From the NCBI GenBank assembly GCA_964462515.1, contig CAYWXK010000010.1, positions 1 to 64,000 of the forward strand: 64,000 nucleotides of DNA, in the 5' to 3' direction. Within the stretch, counting starts at the first letter, position 1, and each line of letters starts with the position of its first letter. Below, piece after piece: positions 41,642 to 50,243 of the stretch. Position numbers and translations under genes: made by a program. The notes under the pieces were generated by a model that saw only the letters and a list, made by a program, of their open reading frames with translations, was not told the origin of the DNA and made no database searches. The stretch is from CAYWXK01 sp964462515 (GTDB taxonomy: Bacteria; Planctomycetota; Phycisphaerae; Sedimentisphaerales; Anaerobacaceae).

Positions 41642-41908
41642 ATGTATCAGGTTAAAGTGGCAGAGGAAGCCGCCAGGTTTATCCGCAAACAGGATAAACG
41701 CCTACAACGCCAGATTATTAACCATATCAGGGAACTTGCCCAAAATCCACGCCCGCAGGGCTGCAAAAAATTACAGGGCTATAAAGAATTATACCGCATA
41801 CCTTCGGGAAATTACCGGATTGTCTATACCATCAAGGAAAAAACTCTTCTTGTTTTTGTCGTCCGGGTAGCTCACCGCAAAGAAATCTACCGCCGCTTAA
41901 GAGGATAA
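41642..41908 (+). CDS. Type II toxin, RelE/ParE family
   Basis: An 88-residue toxin: VKVAEEAARFIRKQDKR, the HIRELAQNPRPQGCKKLQG core, YRIPSGNYRIVYTIKE and VVRVAHRKEIYRRL. The basic residues and the late His-Arg/Tyr pattern suit a RelE-like mRNA interferase (family knowledge), although ParE-like action is possible. It is encoded directly after its antitoxin. Ten bases after its stop an xthA-like remnant begins. Confidence 0.9.
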   Translation: MYQVKVAEEAARFIRKQDKRLQRQIINHIRELAQNPRPQGCKKLQGYKELYRIPSGNYRIVYTIKEKTLLVFVVRVAHRKEIYRRLRG

Positions 41909-41917
41909 TCACCATTA

Positions 41918-41975
41918 TACATTGACGATACCCAGCGACCACACGCCAATCATCGCCGACTTTGATTGGCAGTGA
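41918..41975 (+). pseudogene. 3' remnant of a second xthA-like gene
   Basis: Bases 41931-41975 encode PSDHTPIIADFDWQ and stop, matching the end of the intact xthA (PSDHTPIVAEFAW). The preceding TACATTGACGA resembles TACATCGATAA a little further upstream in xthA, with the intervening codons deleted. DNA identity is moderate, so it is a diverged copy, not a recent duplication. Confidence 0.8.
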
Positions 41976-42204
41976 ACCTGTCGGTCCTTGTTTTTCCCGA
42001 AAGCCTGAACGACAAATCCTAAGGTCGTTTTGAAGTTATCCATAATTGGGCCATTACAAATAGGCCCTCGCCTCTCAATTTGTGGGAAGAAACCTTATCT
42101 TTAGAGAAAATAGCCTGGAGGAACGTCGGACATCTTCTTGGTTTTTGCCTGGTAATTTGGTATATTGTTATTTAAGAATAACTTTTTGCAGGAACACAAA
42201 AATA
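41976..42204. other. Gap before the subtilase gene
   Basis: No gene is supported. The subtilase reading frame is open upstream to 42082 but this part has no ribosome-binding site or signal peptide. Confidence 0.5.
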
Positions 42205-45200
42205 ATGTGTGAAACCAAGCTGAAAGCCTATCTATCGATATTGCTGTTTCTGTCGGTAATCGAGTCTATATTTCCGGGACAAACTCTTTGTGTAAATGTT
42301 TATGGAACAAGTAATTACAGCACAATTTGGGACTCTACTTGTGCGGGCGTTAAGTTCGACACCGTTACCATTTGGATCCCGGAGATGAATGAGCCATCCA
42401 TAGGATTTAAGGACAAGGCCATATATGGGGATGCAAAAGTCGCCACCAAAGATAGGCAAGAGTACGCACCCGAACAGATAATCTTTAGACTTGCCGGTCC
42501 TGACAGTCAGCGCAGCATAAATCCTCTAAAGGCTCAACAGCTTCTGCAACGGATTGCGCTAAAGCATGGATTAATTCAAACTGTCCCAGTTTTTGCAAAG
42601 GTTATGGGGGAACCATTGAGGCATATTTATCTGGCGCATCTGCCAGCCGGCGTCTCGCCTGTCGAGGTTTGCAAACAACTACAGTCTGACCCAGCTATCA
42701 AATGGGTAGAACCTAATTATTATTACCGATGTCAGTTGACCCCCGATGATACTTATTACAGTTCCACGGGCAGTTGGGGACAGGGATACAGGGATATGTG
42801 GGGGCTGCACGCTATCAATCCGGAAAACGCCTGGGACCAAAGCCAGGGTGACAATATAATCGTGGCAGTAATCGATACCGGTATTGACTACAACCATGAG
42901 GATTTGTATCGGGACATGAACAGCAACGGTTACCTGGATTCCGGCGAACAGTACAATGTGTGGATTAACGCAGGCGAGGACTTGAACGGAAACGGCGTTG
43001 TTGACCCTAATGACTTCAATGGTAAAGATGATGACGGCAACGGCTTTATTGATGACATCCGCGGCTGGAACTTCATCGCCAACAGCAGCAACCCTACGGA
43101 CGACCACGGGCATGGCACACATTGTGCTGGAATCATCGCGGCCGTTGGCAACAACAGCATGGGAATCCTTGGCGTAGCACCGCTTGCCCGCATAATGGTT
43201 ATCAAATCGCTCAACAAAAATGGTGAAGGAACAGCTACTCAACTGGCAAATGGCATTATGTACGCTGTGAACAACGGTGCCCACGTGTTGAGCAATTCCT
43301 GGGGTGGCGGGGGCGCCAGCCAGTTAATCACGGAAGCTATTGACCATGCCAGAAATCAAAATCGCGTGGTGGTGGTTGCGGCCGGCAACGACGGTCTTAA
43401 TGCAGCATTATGGTCGCCGGCGAACATTCGCGGTGTCCTGACGGTCGCGGCATTAGAACCATCTCTAAAGCGGGCGTCTTTCTCAAACTTTGGCTCGGTG
43501 ATTGACTTCATCGCCCCAGGCGTCGATGTGCTCTCTCTGCGTGCAGCCGGGACCGATATGTATGGCGACGGTAAGCATTTTGTTCCCGCAGGTGACCCCA
43601 GTGCAAAGTATTATCGTGCCAGCGGCACTTCAATGGCGTGCCCTTTTGCTGCAGGTGTGTCGGCGCTTCTTCTGGGACAGAACCCGTCCTTAACTGAAAC
43701 AGCTGTTCGACGAGCATTGGCAGCATCGGCAGGACCGGTTGGGGTCACCGACGTTTACGTGGGCACAGGATTAGTGGACGCCGAAGTCGCACTCGATATT
43801 GCAGAACAGGTCTCTGACGTTAATGCCGCCATTGTCCAGCCACAAGATGACCTTGAATCGCTTGCAACAAACAAAGTCCTGGACATTCTGGGCACAGCCG
43901 ATGGAGATTCCTATCTGCTTGAGTCTGGAGAAGGGTATTATCCGAATATCTGGACCACCATCAGCACAGGAACATCTGTAACGAATGGCCTGTTAGGAAA
44001 CCTTGACCTCTCGGACAAGCGAGGTCCTTACCACATTCGGCTCACGGTCAGCGATGGAACACAAACGGCGATTGAGCATACTGTGTTTTGGGCGGAGCCG
44101 GACTTGCACCCGGGTTGGCCTGTCCGATTGGGAGGAAGTGTTTTTCGTTTTGGCGGTTTTATCCTTGGGACGTCCCTCAATGCAACCCCTGCTGATGCCG
44201 ACAGTGATGGGAGTGATGAGATTTTTCTGTGTAGTATCGGCCGGACATTTGGCTTGAGAGGAGATGGGACGATACTGCCCGGCTGGCCGAGCACGCAAGT
44301 CAAAGAACCTGCATACGCCAGCAACGCTGCTTTCCCCGGCCCATCGGTGGCGGACGTGGACAATGATGGGGATACGGAGATTCTCTGGACACTGCGGGAC
44401 TACTGGCCTGATTACTATGGCAGCCCTTCGACAGTGTGGTGCTTCAACGGCAAAAATCTGGATGGGTCCAATATGAGCAGCTTTCCTCAACAGGCGATTG
44501 AGGAGCCCTCGAATGCATTTAATATGCCTTTTGTTCTGGCCGACCTGGATGGGAACGGAACGCTGGAAGCGATCGCTGCTCATACCAAGGGCAACAATTT
44601 TAATTATTATCGCATTTCAGCTTTTGCCCACTCGGGCAGCAGACTGTTCACGCACGATTTTCCTGACAGCAATGAGAGTATATACTCGCTTTCTTTCGGT
44701 GACATAGATGCTGACGGACAAAAGGATATCGTGGCGGTCTCAAAAGTCGGCTACGAAAGCATTCGGCTTCACCTATTGGATAAAAATGGCAGTGAGCAGC
44801 CCGGTTATCCTATTGCCCTTCGTAACCTGAATAATGAAGATATTTCAGCTCCGCCGTTTTTGGCGGACCTGGATGCTGACGGTGATATGGAGGTTATTGT
44901 CGGCACTACCGGAAGTCAAAGCTACATCCTGTGCTACCACCATGATGGGAGATTACTTGCAGGGTTCCCCGCTCCTATTGGTAACTACGACACTCAGATA
45001 TTTAACTACTGCTTAGGTGACATCAACGGAGACGACCAGCGGGAGATTATTGTTCTGGCCAACTATAGGCTGATAAGTGGTACATACCGTGTGTACGTAA
45101 TACGGTTGAATGGAACGGTCTTGCCGGGTTTTCCTTTTGATGTTCAAGAATGGCCTACAGGCACCCCAGCCGTGGTGGATGTGGACAACGATGGGAGACA

Positions 45201-45672
45201 GGATGTCTGCTTCACGACATTCAGCGGTTCGGTCTATGCCTGTTCCGGCGATGGGCAGCTTGTCCCGCATTTTCCTAAGAAGATGAGTTTTGCATCTACA
45301 TCGGGCGTCAGTGTCGGAGATGTCGATGGCGATGGTTTGTTCGAGCTGATAACGGCTAATATGATAGGCCACGTCTATGTTTGGGATTTGCCTACGCCTG
45401 CCGAACCAAGGAACACCGATTGGCCGATGCGCCACGTGAACTCCCGGAATACGAACGTGTTTGGAGACCGCGTACTCACCCGCAACAATTGCGATTTGAA
45501 CAGCGATGGCACTGTTGATTTCGCCGACTACGCTATTCTCACTGACCAGTGGCTTCGGCCACCTGCCTTTCCTTCTGCTGATATTGCACCGTTACCTGCC
45601 GGTGATGGGGTGGTTAATTGGCTCGACCTCGCTGAAATAGCTGAACATTGGCTCGAAGATACTACGCCTTAA
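42205..45672 (+). CDS. Secreted subtilisin-like protease with VCBS repeats and dockerin-like tail
   Basis: An 1155-residue exported S8 peptidase. Signal peptide about 1-27. A prodomain (about 85-185) ends in IKWVEPNYYY. The catalytic domain has Asp224 (AVIDTGIDYNHEDL), His303 (HGHGTHCAG), Asn in AAGNDG and Ser476 (SGTSMACPFAAG), plus a Ca-binding-like insertion rich in Asp/Asn (about 240-285). About eight VCBS/FG-GAP repeats follow (DVDNDGDTEIL, DLDADGDMEVIV, DVDGDGLFELIT), predicting a propeller. The end has two dockerin-like repeats (DLNSDGTVDFADYAIL, GDGVVNWLDLAEIAEHWL). ATG 42205 is chosen because the signal peptide starts there. Extracellular protein degradation is the likely role. Confidence 0.9.
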   Translation: MCETKLKAYLSILLFLSVIESIFPGQTLCVNVYGTSNYSTIWDSTCAGVKFDTVTIWIPEMNEPSIGFKDKAIYGDAKVATKDRQEYAPEQIIFRLAGPDSQRSINPLKAQQLLQRIALKHGLIQTVPVFAKVMGEPLRHIYLAHLPAGVSPVEVCKQLQSDPAIKWVEPNYYYRCQLTPDDTYYSSTGSWGQGYRDMWGLHAINPENAWDQSQGDNIIVAVIDTGIDYNHEDLYRDMNSNGYLDSGEQYNVWINAGEDLNGNGVVDPNDFNGKDDDGNGFIDDIRGWNFIANSSNPTDDHGHGTHCAGIIAAVGNNSMGILGVAPLARIMVIKSLNKNGEGTATQLANGIMYAVNNGAHVLSNSWGGGGASQLITEAIDHARNQNRVVVVAAGNDGLNAALWSPANIRGVLTVAALEPSLKRASFSNFGSVIDFIAPGVDVLSLRAAGTDMYGDGKHFVPAGDPSAKYYRASGTSMACPFAAGVSALLLGQNPSLTETAVRRALAASAGPVGVTDVYVGTGLVDAEVALDIAEQVSDVNAAIVQPQDDLESLATNKVLDILGTADGDSYLLESGEGYYPNIWTTISTGTSVTNGLLGNLDLSDKRGPYHIRLTVSDGTQTAIEHTVFWAEPDLHPGWPVRLGGSVFRFGGFILGTSLNATPADADSDGSDEIFLCSIGRTFGLRGDGTILPGWPSTQVKEPAYASNAAFPGPSVADVDNDGDTEILWTLRDYWPDYYGSPSTVWCFNGKNLDGSNMSSFPQQAIEEPSNAFNMPFVLADLDGNGTLEAIAAHTKGNNFNYYRISAFAHSGSRLFTHDFPDSNESIYSLSFGDIDADGQKDIVAVSKVGYESIRLHLLDKNGSEQPGYPIALRNLNNEDISAPPFLADLDADGDMEVIVGTTGSQSYILCYHHDGRLLAGFPAPIGNYDTQIFNYCLGDINGDDQREIIVLANYRLISGTYRVYVIRLNGTVLPGFPFDVQEWPTGTPAVVDVDNDGRQDVCFTTFSGSVYACSGDGQLVPHFPKKMSFASTSGVSVGDVDGDGLFELITANMIGHVYVWDLPTPAEPRNTDWPMRHVNSRNTNVFGDRVLTRNNCDLNSDGTVDFADYAILTDQWLRPPAFPSADIAPLPAGDGVVNWLDLAEIAEHWLEDTTP

Positions 45673-45698
45673 GCTCATCCCCGTCAATAGTTTTAATT

Positions 45699-45842
45699 TC
45701 AAGAAGCGGATTGTGAAGATAAAACTTGACTGACATCTGGTTTCATAACCGGCGCTTTGGCAAAGGCCTGTTCATAGATAAGGATGGCGATGTTTATTAC
45801 GGCGAGGACGATGAAGCCGGCCAGGCCGGAAACGCCGACAAG
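45699..45842 (-). pseudogene. 3' remnant of a second CPBP protease gene
   Basis: The minus-strand frame LVGVSGLAGFIVLAV, NIAILIYEQ matches the end of the intact CPBP gene at 47206-48126 (LVGVSGLAGFIVLAV, NICIFIYEQ). DNA over the shared part (about 45792-45842 against 47291-47341) is nearly identical, and the C-terminal tails then differ. Everything upstream of this block is missing. The DUF4143 ATPase gene lies between remnant and intact copy. Confidence 0.88.
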
Positions 45843-45901
45843 AAATAATCGGCTGGCTGAAGCCCACCCAACATTACCTATCGAGAAATATGTTTCGGAA
45901 G

Positions 45902-47074
45902 CTATTTGTGACTTTGGAAGATTGACGTGATATTTCTCCAGCTTAGGATGGTGGCGGATGTGCGTTTTTGGATTTCATCGCCTCCATAAACCACGAACGC
46001 ATTTTTGCCGGTTTCGCCGGCCAATTTGTCCCAGTACCTTATCCCTGTAAAAAAATCTTCGGAGATTGTCTTGCCGGCTTTTATCTCGACACGCAGAACT
46101 GAATCGCCTGCTTCCATTACGCAATCGATTTCATTGCCTTTTCTATCCCGCCAGTAGAAACAATTTGGCTCCATTCCTTTATTGAATCTGTCTTTTATGA
46201 TTTCTGAAAGAACAAGGGATTCAAACAAACCACCCTTGAGGTAATGCGTGTCGAGCTGAGCGACAGTCTGGATACCCAACAGCGAACAGGCCAGCCCCGT
46301 GTCGTAGAAATACAGCTTCGGCATCTTAATCAGCCGCTTGTTCAGGTTTCTGTAATACGGGCGAATTAAAAAGACAAGGTAAGTCGCTTCCAGTATAGAA
46401 AGCCATGACTTGGCGGTGTTGTGCGTAATTCCACAGTCGTTGCCAAGCGACGATAAGTTAAGGCACTGCCCGGTTCTGCCGGCGCACATCTTCACGAACT
46501 TCTGAAAGGCGTGCAAATCCGATATGTTTTTAATCAGTCGCACGTCCCTTTCCACGTATGTCTGGATGTAATTGGGATACCAGTCAGCGGGCTCGATTTT
46601 TTTGTCATATATCCGCGGATACAATCCCGTGAAAAGATACTTTTCGGGACTATTAAGGGAGTATTTTGTATTTTTTAATTCTTCAATGCTCAAAGGAAGC
46701 AATCTCAAAATGGCGACACGTCCGGCGAGAGTCTGTGAGAGGTTCTCCTGAAGCAGGATATTCTGTGAGCCGGTTAGAATAAACCGGCCTGTCTTGTTTT
46801 TGCTGTCAACGGCTGTTTGAATATAAGAAAAGAGATGTGGAACTCTTTGGACCTCATCAATTACCACACCTTTGTTGTGGCTGGCTAAAAATCCTCGCGG
46901 GTCGTTTATGGCAAATTCTCTTGTGTCCGGGTCCTCAAGCGACACGTAATCCATATCGGCAAAAACGTTTCTGACCAGAGTTGTCTTGCCTGACTGCCGA
47001 GGGCCTATTACCGAAACGACCGGTAGCTTCGACGCCAGCTTCTTTAGTTTTTCTGCCATTATTCTCTTTATCAT
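45902..47074 (-). CDS. AAA+ ATPase with DUF4143 domain
   Basis: A 390-residue protein of the AAA_14-DUF4143 family. Walker A is GPRQSGKTTLV (residues 24-34), Walker B VVIDEVQRVP, and the ILTGSQN sensor follows. The C-terminal DUF4143 domain has LNLSSLGNDCGITHNTAKSW and FYWRDRKGNEIDCVME, a nuclease-like IDCVME...VRVEIKAG pattern. These proteins are widespread mobile accessory genes of unknown function. A promoter with a long palindrome lies just upstream, so the transcript may start at about 47076, making ATG 47074 leaderless or favouring ATG 47059. It sits between an intact CPBP gene and a CPBP 3' remnant. Confidence 0.9.
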   Translation of the reverse strand: MIKRIMAEKLKKLASKLPVVSVIGPRQSGKTTLVRNVFADMDYVSLEDPDTREFAINDPRGFLASHNKGVVIDEVQRVPHLFSYIQTAVDSKNKTGRFILTGSQNILLQENLSQTLAGRVAILRLLPLSIEELKNTKYSLNSPEKYLFTGLYPRIYDKKIEPADWYPNYIQTYVERDVRLIKNISDLHAFQKFVKMCAGRTGQCLNLSSLGNDCGITHNTAKSWLSILEATYLVFLIRPYYRNLNKRLIKMPKLYFYDTGLACSLLGIQTVAQLDTHYLKGGLFESLVLSEIIKDRFNKGMEPNCFYWRDRKGNEIDCVMEAGDSVLRVEIKAGKTISEDFFTGIRYWDKLAGETGKNAFVVYGGDEIQKRTSATILSWRNITSIFQSHK

Positions 47075-47082
47075 AGTAGAAC

Positions 47083-47130
47083 CTTATAGGATATATCGGA
47101 CAAATTGTCAATCCGATTTACAATTTGTCC
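47083..47130 (-). promoter_or_regulatory. Strong promoter overlapping an 11-bp palindrome
   Basis: On the minus strand TTGACA (47106-47111) and TATAAG (47083-47088) are separated by exactly 17 bases. GGACAAATTGT (47098-47108) and ACAATTTGTCC (47120-47130) are perfect 11-bp inverted repeats with an 11-base spacer, covering the -35. This is the clearest promoter-operator in the window and predicts tight repression of the ATPase gene. Confidence 0.75.
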
Positions 47131-47205
47131 TCTAAACCGCCTTTTTTGTAAAAAAATAGAGTTTTTGTCCGAATTCTTTCGCCTTCGCGATTCAAAAATC
47201 TGCGA

Positions 47206-48126
47206 TCACACATTCATTGTTGCAGAATTTGACTGGTATGAATCCTTCTCATTTTTGACAATAAATTGCTCGTAGATGAATATGCAGATATTAACTACGG
47301 CGAGGACGATAAAGCCGGCCAGGCCGGAAACGCCGACAAGTAAGTCACTCCCCCTAACAAATACGATAGCCAATCCATAGGTGGCATTGAGCGAGCCGTG
47401 AATTATGGCGGCGGCAATTACGGATTTTGCCTTCAATCGGATGTAGCTGAAAATCGGGGCAAGCAACATACACCAGCCAGTCATCAAAAATACCCCTATA
47501 ACCGGGTGCTGCGGATAGTTGTGACCTTTGAGAATTAGCGGGGCGTGCCAGATTCCCCAGATTGCGCCAATAAGAATAGATGACTTCCAGAATCCGATAG
47601 AGCCAAGCTCTCTTTGCAGTAGTCCTCTCCAGCCCAGCTCCTCACCGAAGCCGGCGAGAGCGTTTACGCTGATGCCGGCAATAAGTCCCTGAACAAGTCC
47701 AAGCCAGAAGGGATGAATCGGAAAATCAACCATTTGCTTCTGGATTTTTTCGAATTGCTCAGGTGGTAACATATACCTGAATCTTTCTGCAATTCCTGCC
47801 ATATCTGGAGAATACCCAACGCCAGGCAAAAGCAAACTCACACCCAATGTAGCAAAGGCAATAACCAGCGGCAGAAACCAGGCCACCAGCCACCAGCTAT
47901 TTATCCTCCAGGAGATACCGAGCGGCTCTTTCAAAGGTTCTTTGAAAATCAGCTTTTGAACAATAATAGCAACGGTCATCGGCACAAACATATAAATCGC
48001 GCCAATAATAGCCGCATAAGGCATTACCCATTTTCCGCCCAACGCGAAGTATGCAAATACGAAAGAATAATTAAAAAAGAATGTCAGAGCAATAAAGAGC
48101 AATGACTTCTTGATATTCTTCTGCAT
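47206..48126 (-). CDS. CPBP-family intramembrane metalloprotease
   Basis: A 306-residue multi-pass membrane protein with the CAAX/CPBP (Abi) motifs: GFGEELGWRGLLQREL (EExxxR), then LIGAIWGIWHAPLILKGH (FxxxH-like) and a later helix with HGSLNATYG. It has about eight hydrophobic segments. Family members cleave membrane proteins, modify prenylated substrates or give bacteriocin self-immunity; the substrate here is unknown. It may be the first gene transcribed ahead of the ATPase gene (132-base gap), but the latter has its own promoter. Confidence 0.9.
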   Translation of the reverse strand: MQKNIKKSLLFIALTFFFNYSFVFAYFALGGKWVMPYAAIIGAIYMFVPMTVAIIVQKLIFKEPLKEPLGISWRINSWWLVAWFLPLVIAFATLGVSLLLPGVGYSPDMAGIAERFRYMLPPEQFEKIQKQMVDFPIHPFWLGLVQGLIAGISVNALAGFGEELGWRGLLQRELGSIGFWKSSILIGAIWGIWHAPLILKGHNYPQHPVIGVFLMTGWCMLLAPIFSYIRLKAKSVIAAAIIHGSLNATYGLAIVFVRGSDLLVGVSGLAGFIVLAVVNICIFIYEQFIVKNEKDSYQSNSATMNV

Positions 48127-48156
48127 CGCAATAACCTCGACCGCCGCGCAACAACA

Positions 48157-50235
48157 CTAATCTCGTGGAACGCTTATTGGTCCGATGTATTTTTTCGCGA
48201 CAACAATATCATCGAACCAGATTTTACTTATGTGTTCTGGCGGGGCCTTGGTGGTATATAGAAGCAGCCACAGAAAATTCAGCTTCAGGTCTTCGGTATT
48301 TCGCCACTGGAAACCCTCAAAGGGCTGGCCCTTGGAGTCCGGTATAAAGCTATCCCAGACCCATTTACCTTTTGGGAATCCTTTTCCGAGGTGACTTATA
48401 ACCTGGCCATTCTTACTGAAGGACTTGCCATCAATCCATAGCGATTGCTCACCATTTTTATCCGTAACGGGACTGTTCATTTTCATCATCAGCTCAACGC
48501 AAATCCATTTGCCCCGTTCTGCCTTCAAGCCATCATCGTTGATAAAATCGTGCCCCCAGGATGCACCATCAGGTGAGCTTCTCATTCCCATCCAGTATGA
48601 GTAGAAATCCCATCGCCATTTTTCGCCATAAGGTTCTACTCCTGTTGTAAATCGCTCGTTGCCGGCGGGTCTAATTCCTGCACCTCCCTGAGGCCACGGT
48701 GTTGGAGGATTGTAGCCCCCAACGTGAACAAAGTGGTGAATCGGATAACAATCGGGGTCAAACTTGACGTAAAAACGAACATAGAGCTGCTCGTAGCCGG
48801 GTAAAAGGCGTCTGTATAAATGCCCACCTGTTCCTTTTCCGCCTGTATGCGTCATTAAGAGTGAATGTTTGCCGGCGCTTCCAGCCGGCACATCAGTAGA
48901 TAGCGACATAATCTCGATGTCTTTTACACTTTCCCAGCGCGATTTAACAGCATCCAGAGAATCTGCTTCAAAGTTTTCTGCAAAAATCACATCCGGGTCG
49001 TTTTCAATCCCTTTATCGCCCTTGTATTTGCTTGCCAGCCCGGTAGTCAATCCTTGTTCGGCTCCCGATTTCGGTTTATCTTTATTCGAGCGAGGGGCGG
49101 TCGGAGAAACTTCCAGCGTGGCCTTTTTCACACAGAAGGCATAGTAATCGCCGTCGCCTGAGAAGAGCAGCCACATCGTTTTGCCGTCTCTACTAATCCA
49201 TTTTGTCGGGAATTTGTGATGATACGTCCGGCAGTCCTTGCCTTCAATTACGGACCAATGGTCATCATAATAAACCGTTGTCCACGGCCCCCAGGGCTGA
49301 GGCGCATCAAAAACCCCCAAAGCCGCCGTGTGCGTTCCCACCGAACCCTCAGGCTGATGGGACGTTGTCAAAATATATCTGTCAAGGGCCGCATTATACG
49401 TAATCGCTATCCGCTGTGTGCCGCTGGGGTCAGTGAAAATGGCCTTGCGTTTTTCGATGTCAGGCGACCAGACAGCCTTCCTGTCAGCATCAAGACCGGC
49501 AAAAAATTCATATCGGCTCCTGTCTGCAACCTTATCTTTTGGCGCCCTCGCCATCACAATATCGGGTGAATACTCGTAGGCGCTATCGTTTGCCTGGGAG
49601 ACTATATAAACATAATTGTCCTTTGCTCCTTCATGGTTTTTGCCAAACTGCACAAACTCCGGACATCCAAACGTGTCGGAAAAATACCACTCGGCCCACT
49701 TCCAATGCTTACCGCCATCTTTTGACCAGGCCAATCGAGAATTGGTGAAGTCATCGCTGCCGGGCGGCTTATAGTTTCTCACAAACATATACAGAATTCT
49801 ATCCACCATAAGCAGCCCGCTTGCTTTGATGCCATTCGGCCCACCTCCTGCCGGTGTATCCGCATCGCTTTCAAAATTTTTCCCTTGAAAATCTGGTGGG
49901 TCACCCGAAACCGTAGCAAATCCAAGCGAAAGCTTGGGTATGGCGACAGAATCTCTTTCAAAAAAACCCGGCCCATCACCCCAGCAGGTTATCTGCAGCT
50001 TGTCATCCACCCAGGTAATCGGCCAGTTATCGCCAGTCCTGCCTTTTCCGCATTTAATCACCTCCGAATCCCAGGTGAGCTTTGTAATGACCACACTTGG
50101 CGGATAAGGCGGCGAAGATTGTGCTATCGCAAGGTTGCCAACGACAAACAATAATCCCAATGCTAAACTTGCCGACACATTATGCCGTAAGGCATCCTGT
50201 GGAGATAGTCTGCTCATTTCACTCTCTACCAACAA
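48157..50235 (-). CDS. Secreted two-domain protein: DUF4185-like propeller plus lectin-like domain
   Basis: Up to 692 residues. The N-terminal signal (ASLALGLLFVVGNLAIAQ) precedes a DUF4185/sialidase-like propeller (about 45-375: WPITWVDDKLQITCWGDGPG, SRLAWSKDGGKHWKWAEW, LDRYILTTSHQPEG). A Lys/Ser linker is followed by a concanavalin-like domain (about 425-690: IFAENFEADSLDAVKSRWE, YVRFYVKFDPDCYPIHHF, KIWFDDIVVAKKYIGP), a layout seen in planctomycetal secreted carbohydrate-active or binding proteins. M7 (50217) is an alternative start. No catalytic residues can be claimed. It precedes the lipocalin-like repeat gene's 3' end; the two are separated by only 8 bases and probably co-transcribed. 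Confidence 0.7.
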   Translation of the reverse strand: MLVESEMSRLSPQDALRHNVSASLALGLLFVVGNLAIAQSSPPYPPSVVITKLTWDSEVIKCGKGRTGDNWPITWVDDKLQITCWGDGPGFFERDSVAIPKLSLGFATVSGDPPDFQGKNFESDADTPAGGGPNGIKASGLLMVDRILYMFVRNYKPPGSDDFTNSRLAWSKDGGKHWKWAEWYFSDTFGCPEFVQFGKNHEGAKDNYVYIVSQANDSAYEYSPDIVMARAPKDKVADRSRYEFFAGLDADRKAVWSPDIEKRKAIFTDPSGTQRIAITYNAALDRYILTTSHQPEGSVGTHTAALGVFDAPQPWGPWTTVYYDDHWSVIEGKDCRTYHHKFPTKWISRDGKTMWLLFSGDGDYYAFCVKKATLEVSPTAPRSNKDKPKSGAEQGLTTGLASKYKGDKGIENDPDVIFAENFEADSLDAVKSRWESVKDIEIMSLSTDVPAGSAGKHSLLMTHTGGKGTGGHLYRRLLPGYEQLYVRFYVKFDPDCYPIHHFVHVGGYNPPTPWPQGGAGIRPAGNERFTTGVEPYGEKWRWDFYSYWMGMRSSPDGASWGHDFINDDGLKAERGKWICVELMMKMNSPVTDKNGEQSLWIDGKSFSKNGQVISHLGKGFPKGKWVWDSFIPDSKGQPFEGFQWRNTEDLKLNFLWLLLYTTKAPPEHISKIWFDDIVVAKKYIGPISVPRD

Positions 50236-50243
50236 CTGATGTG

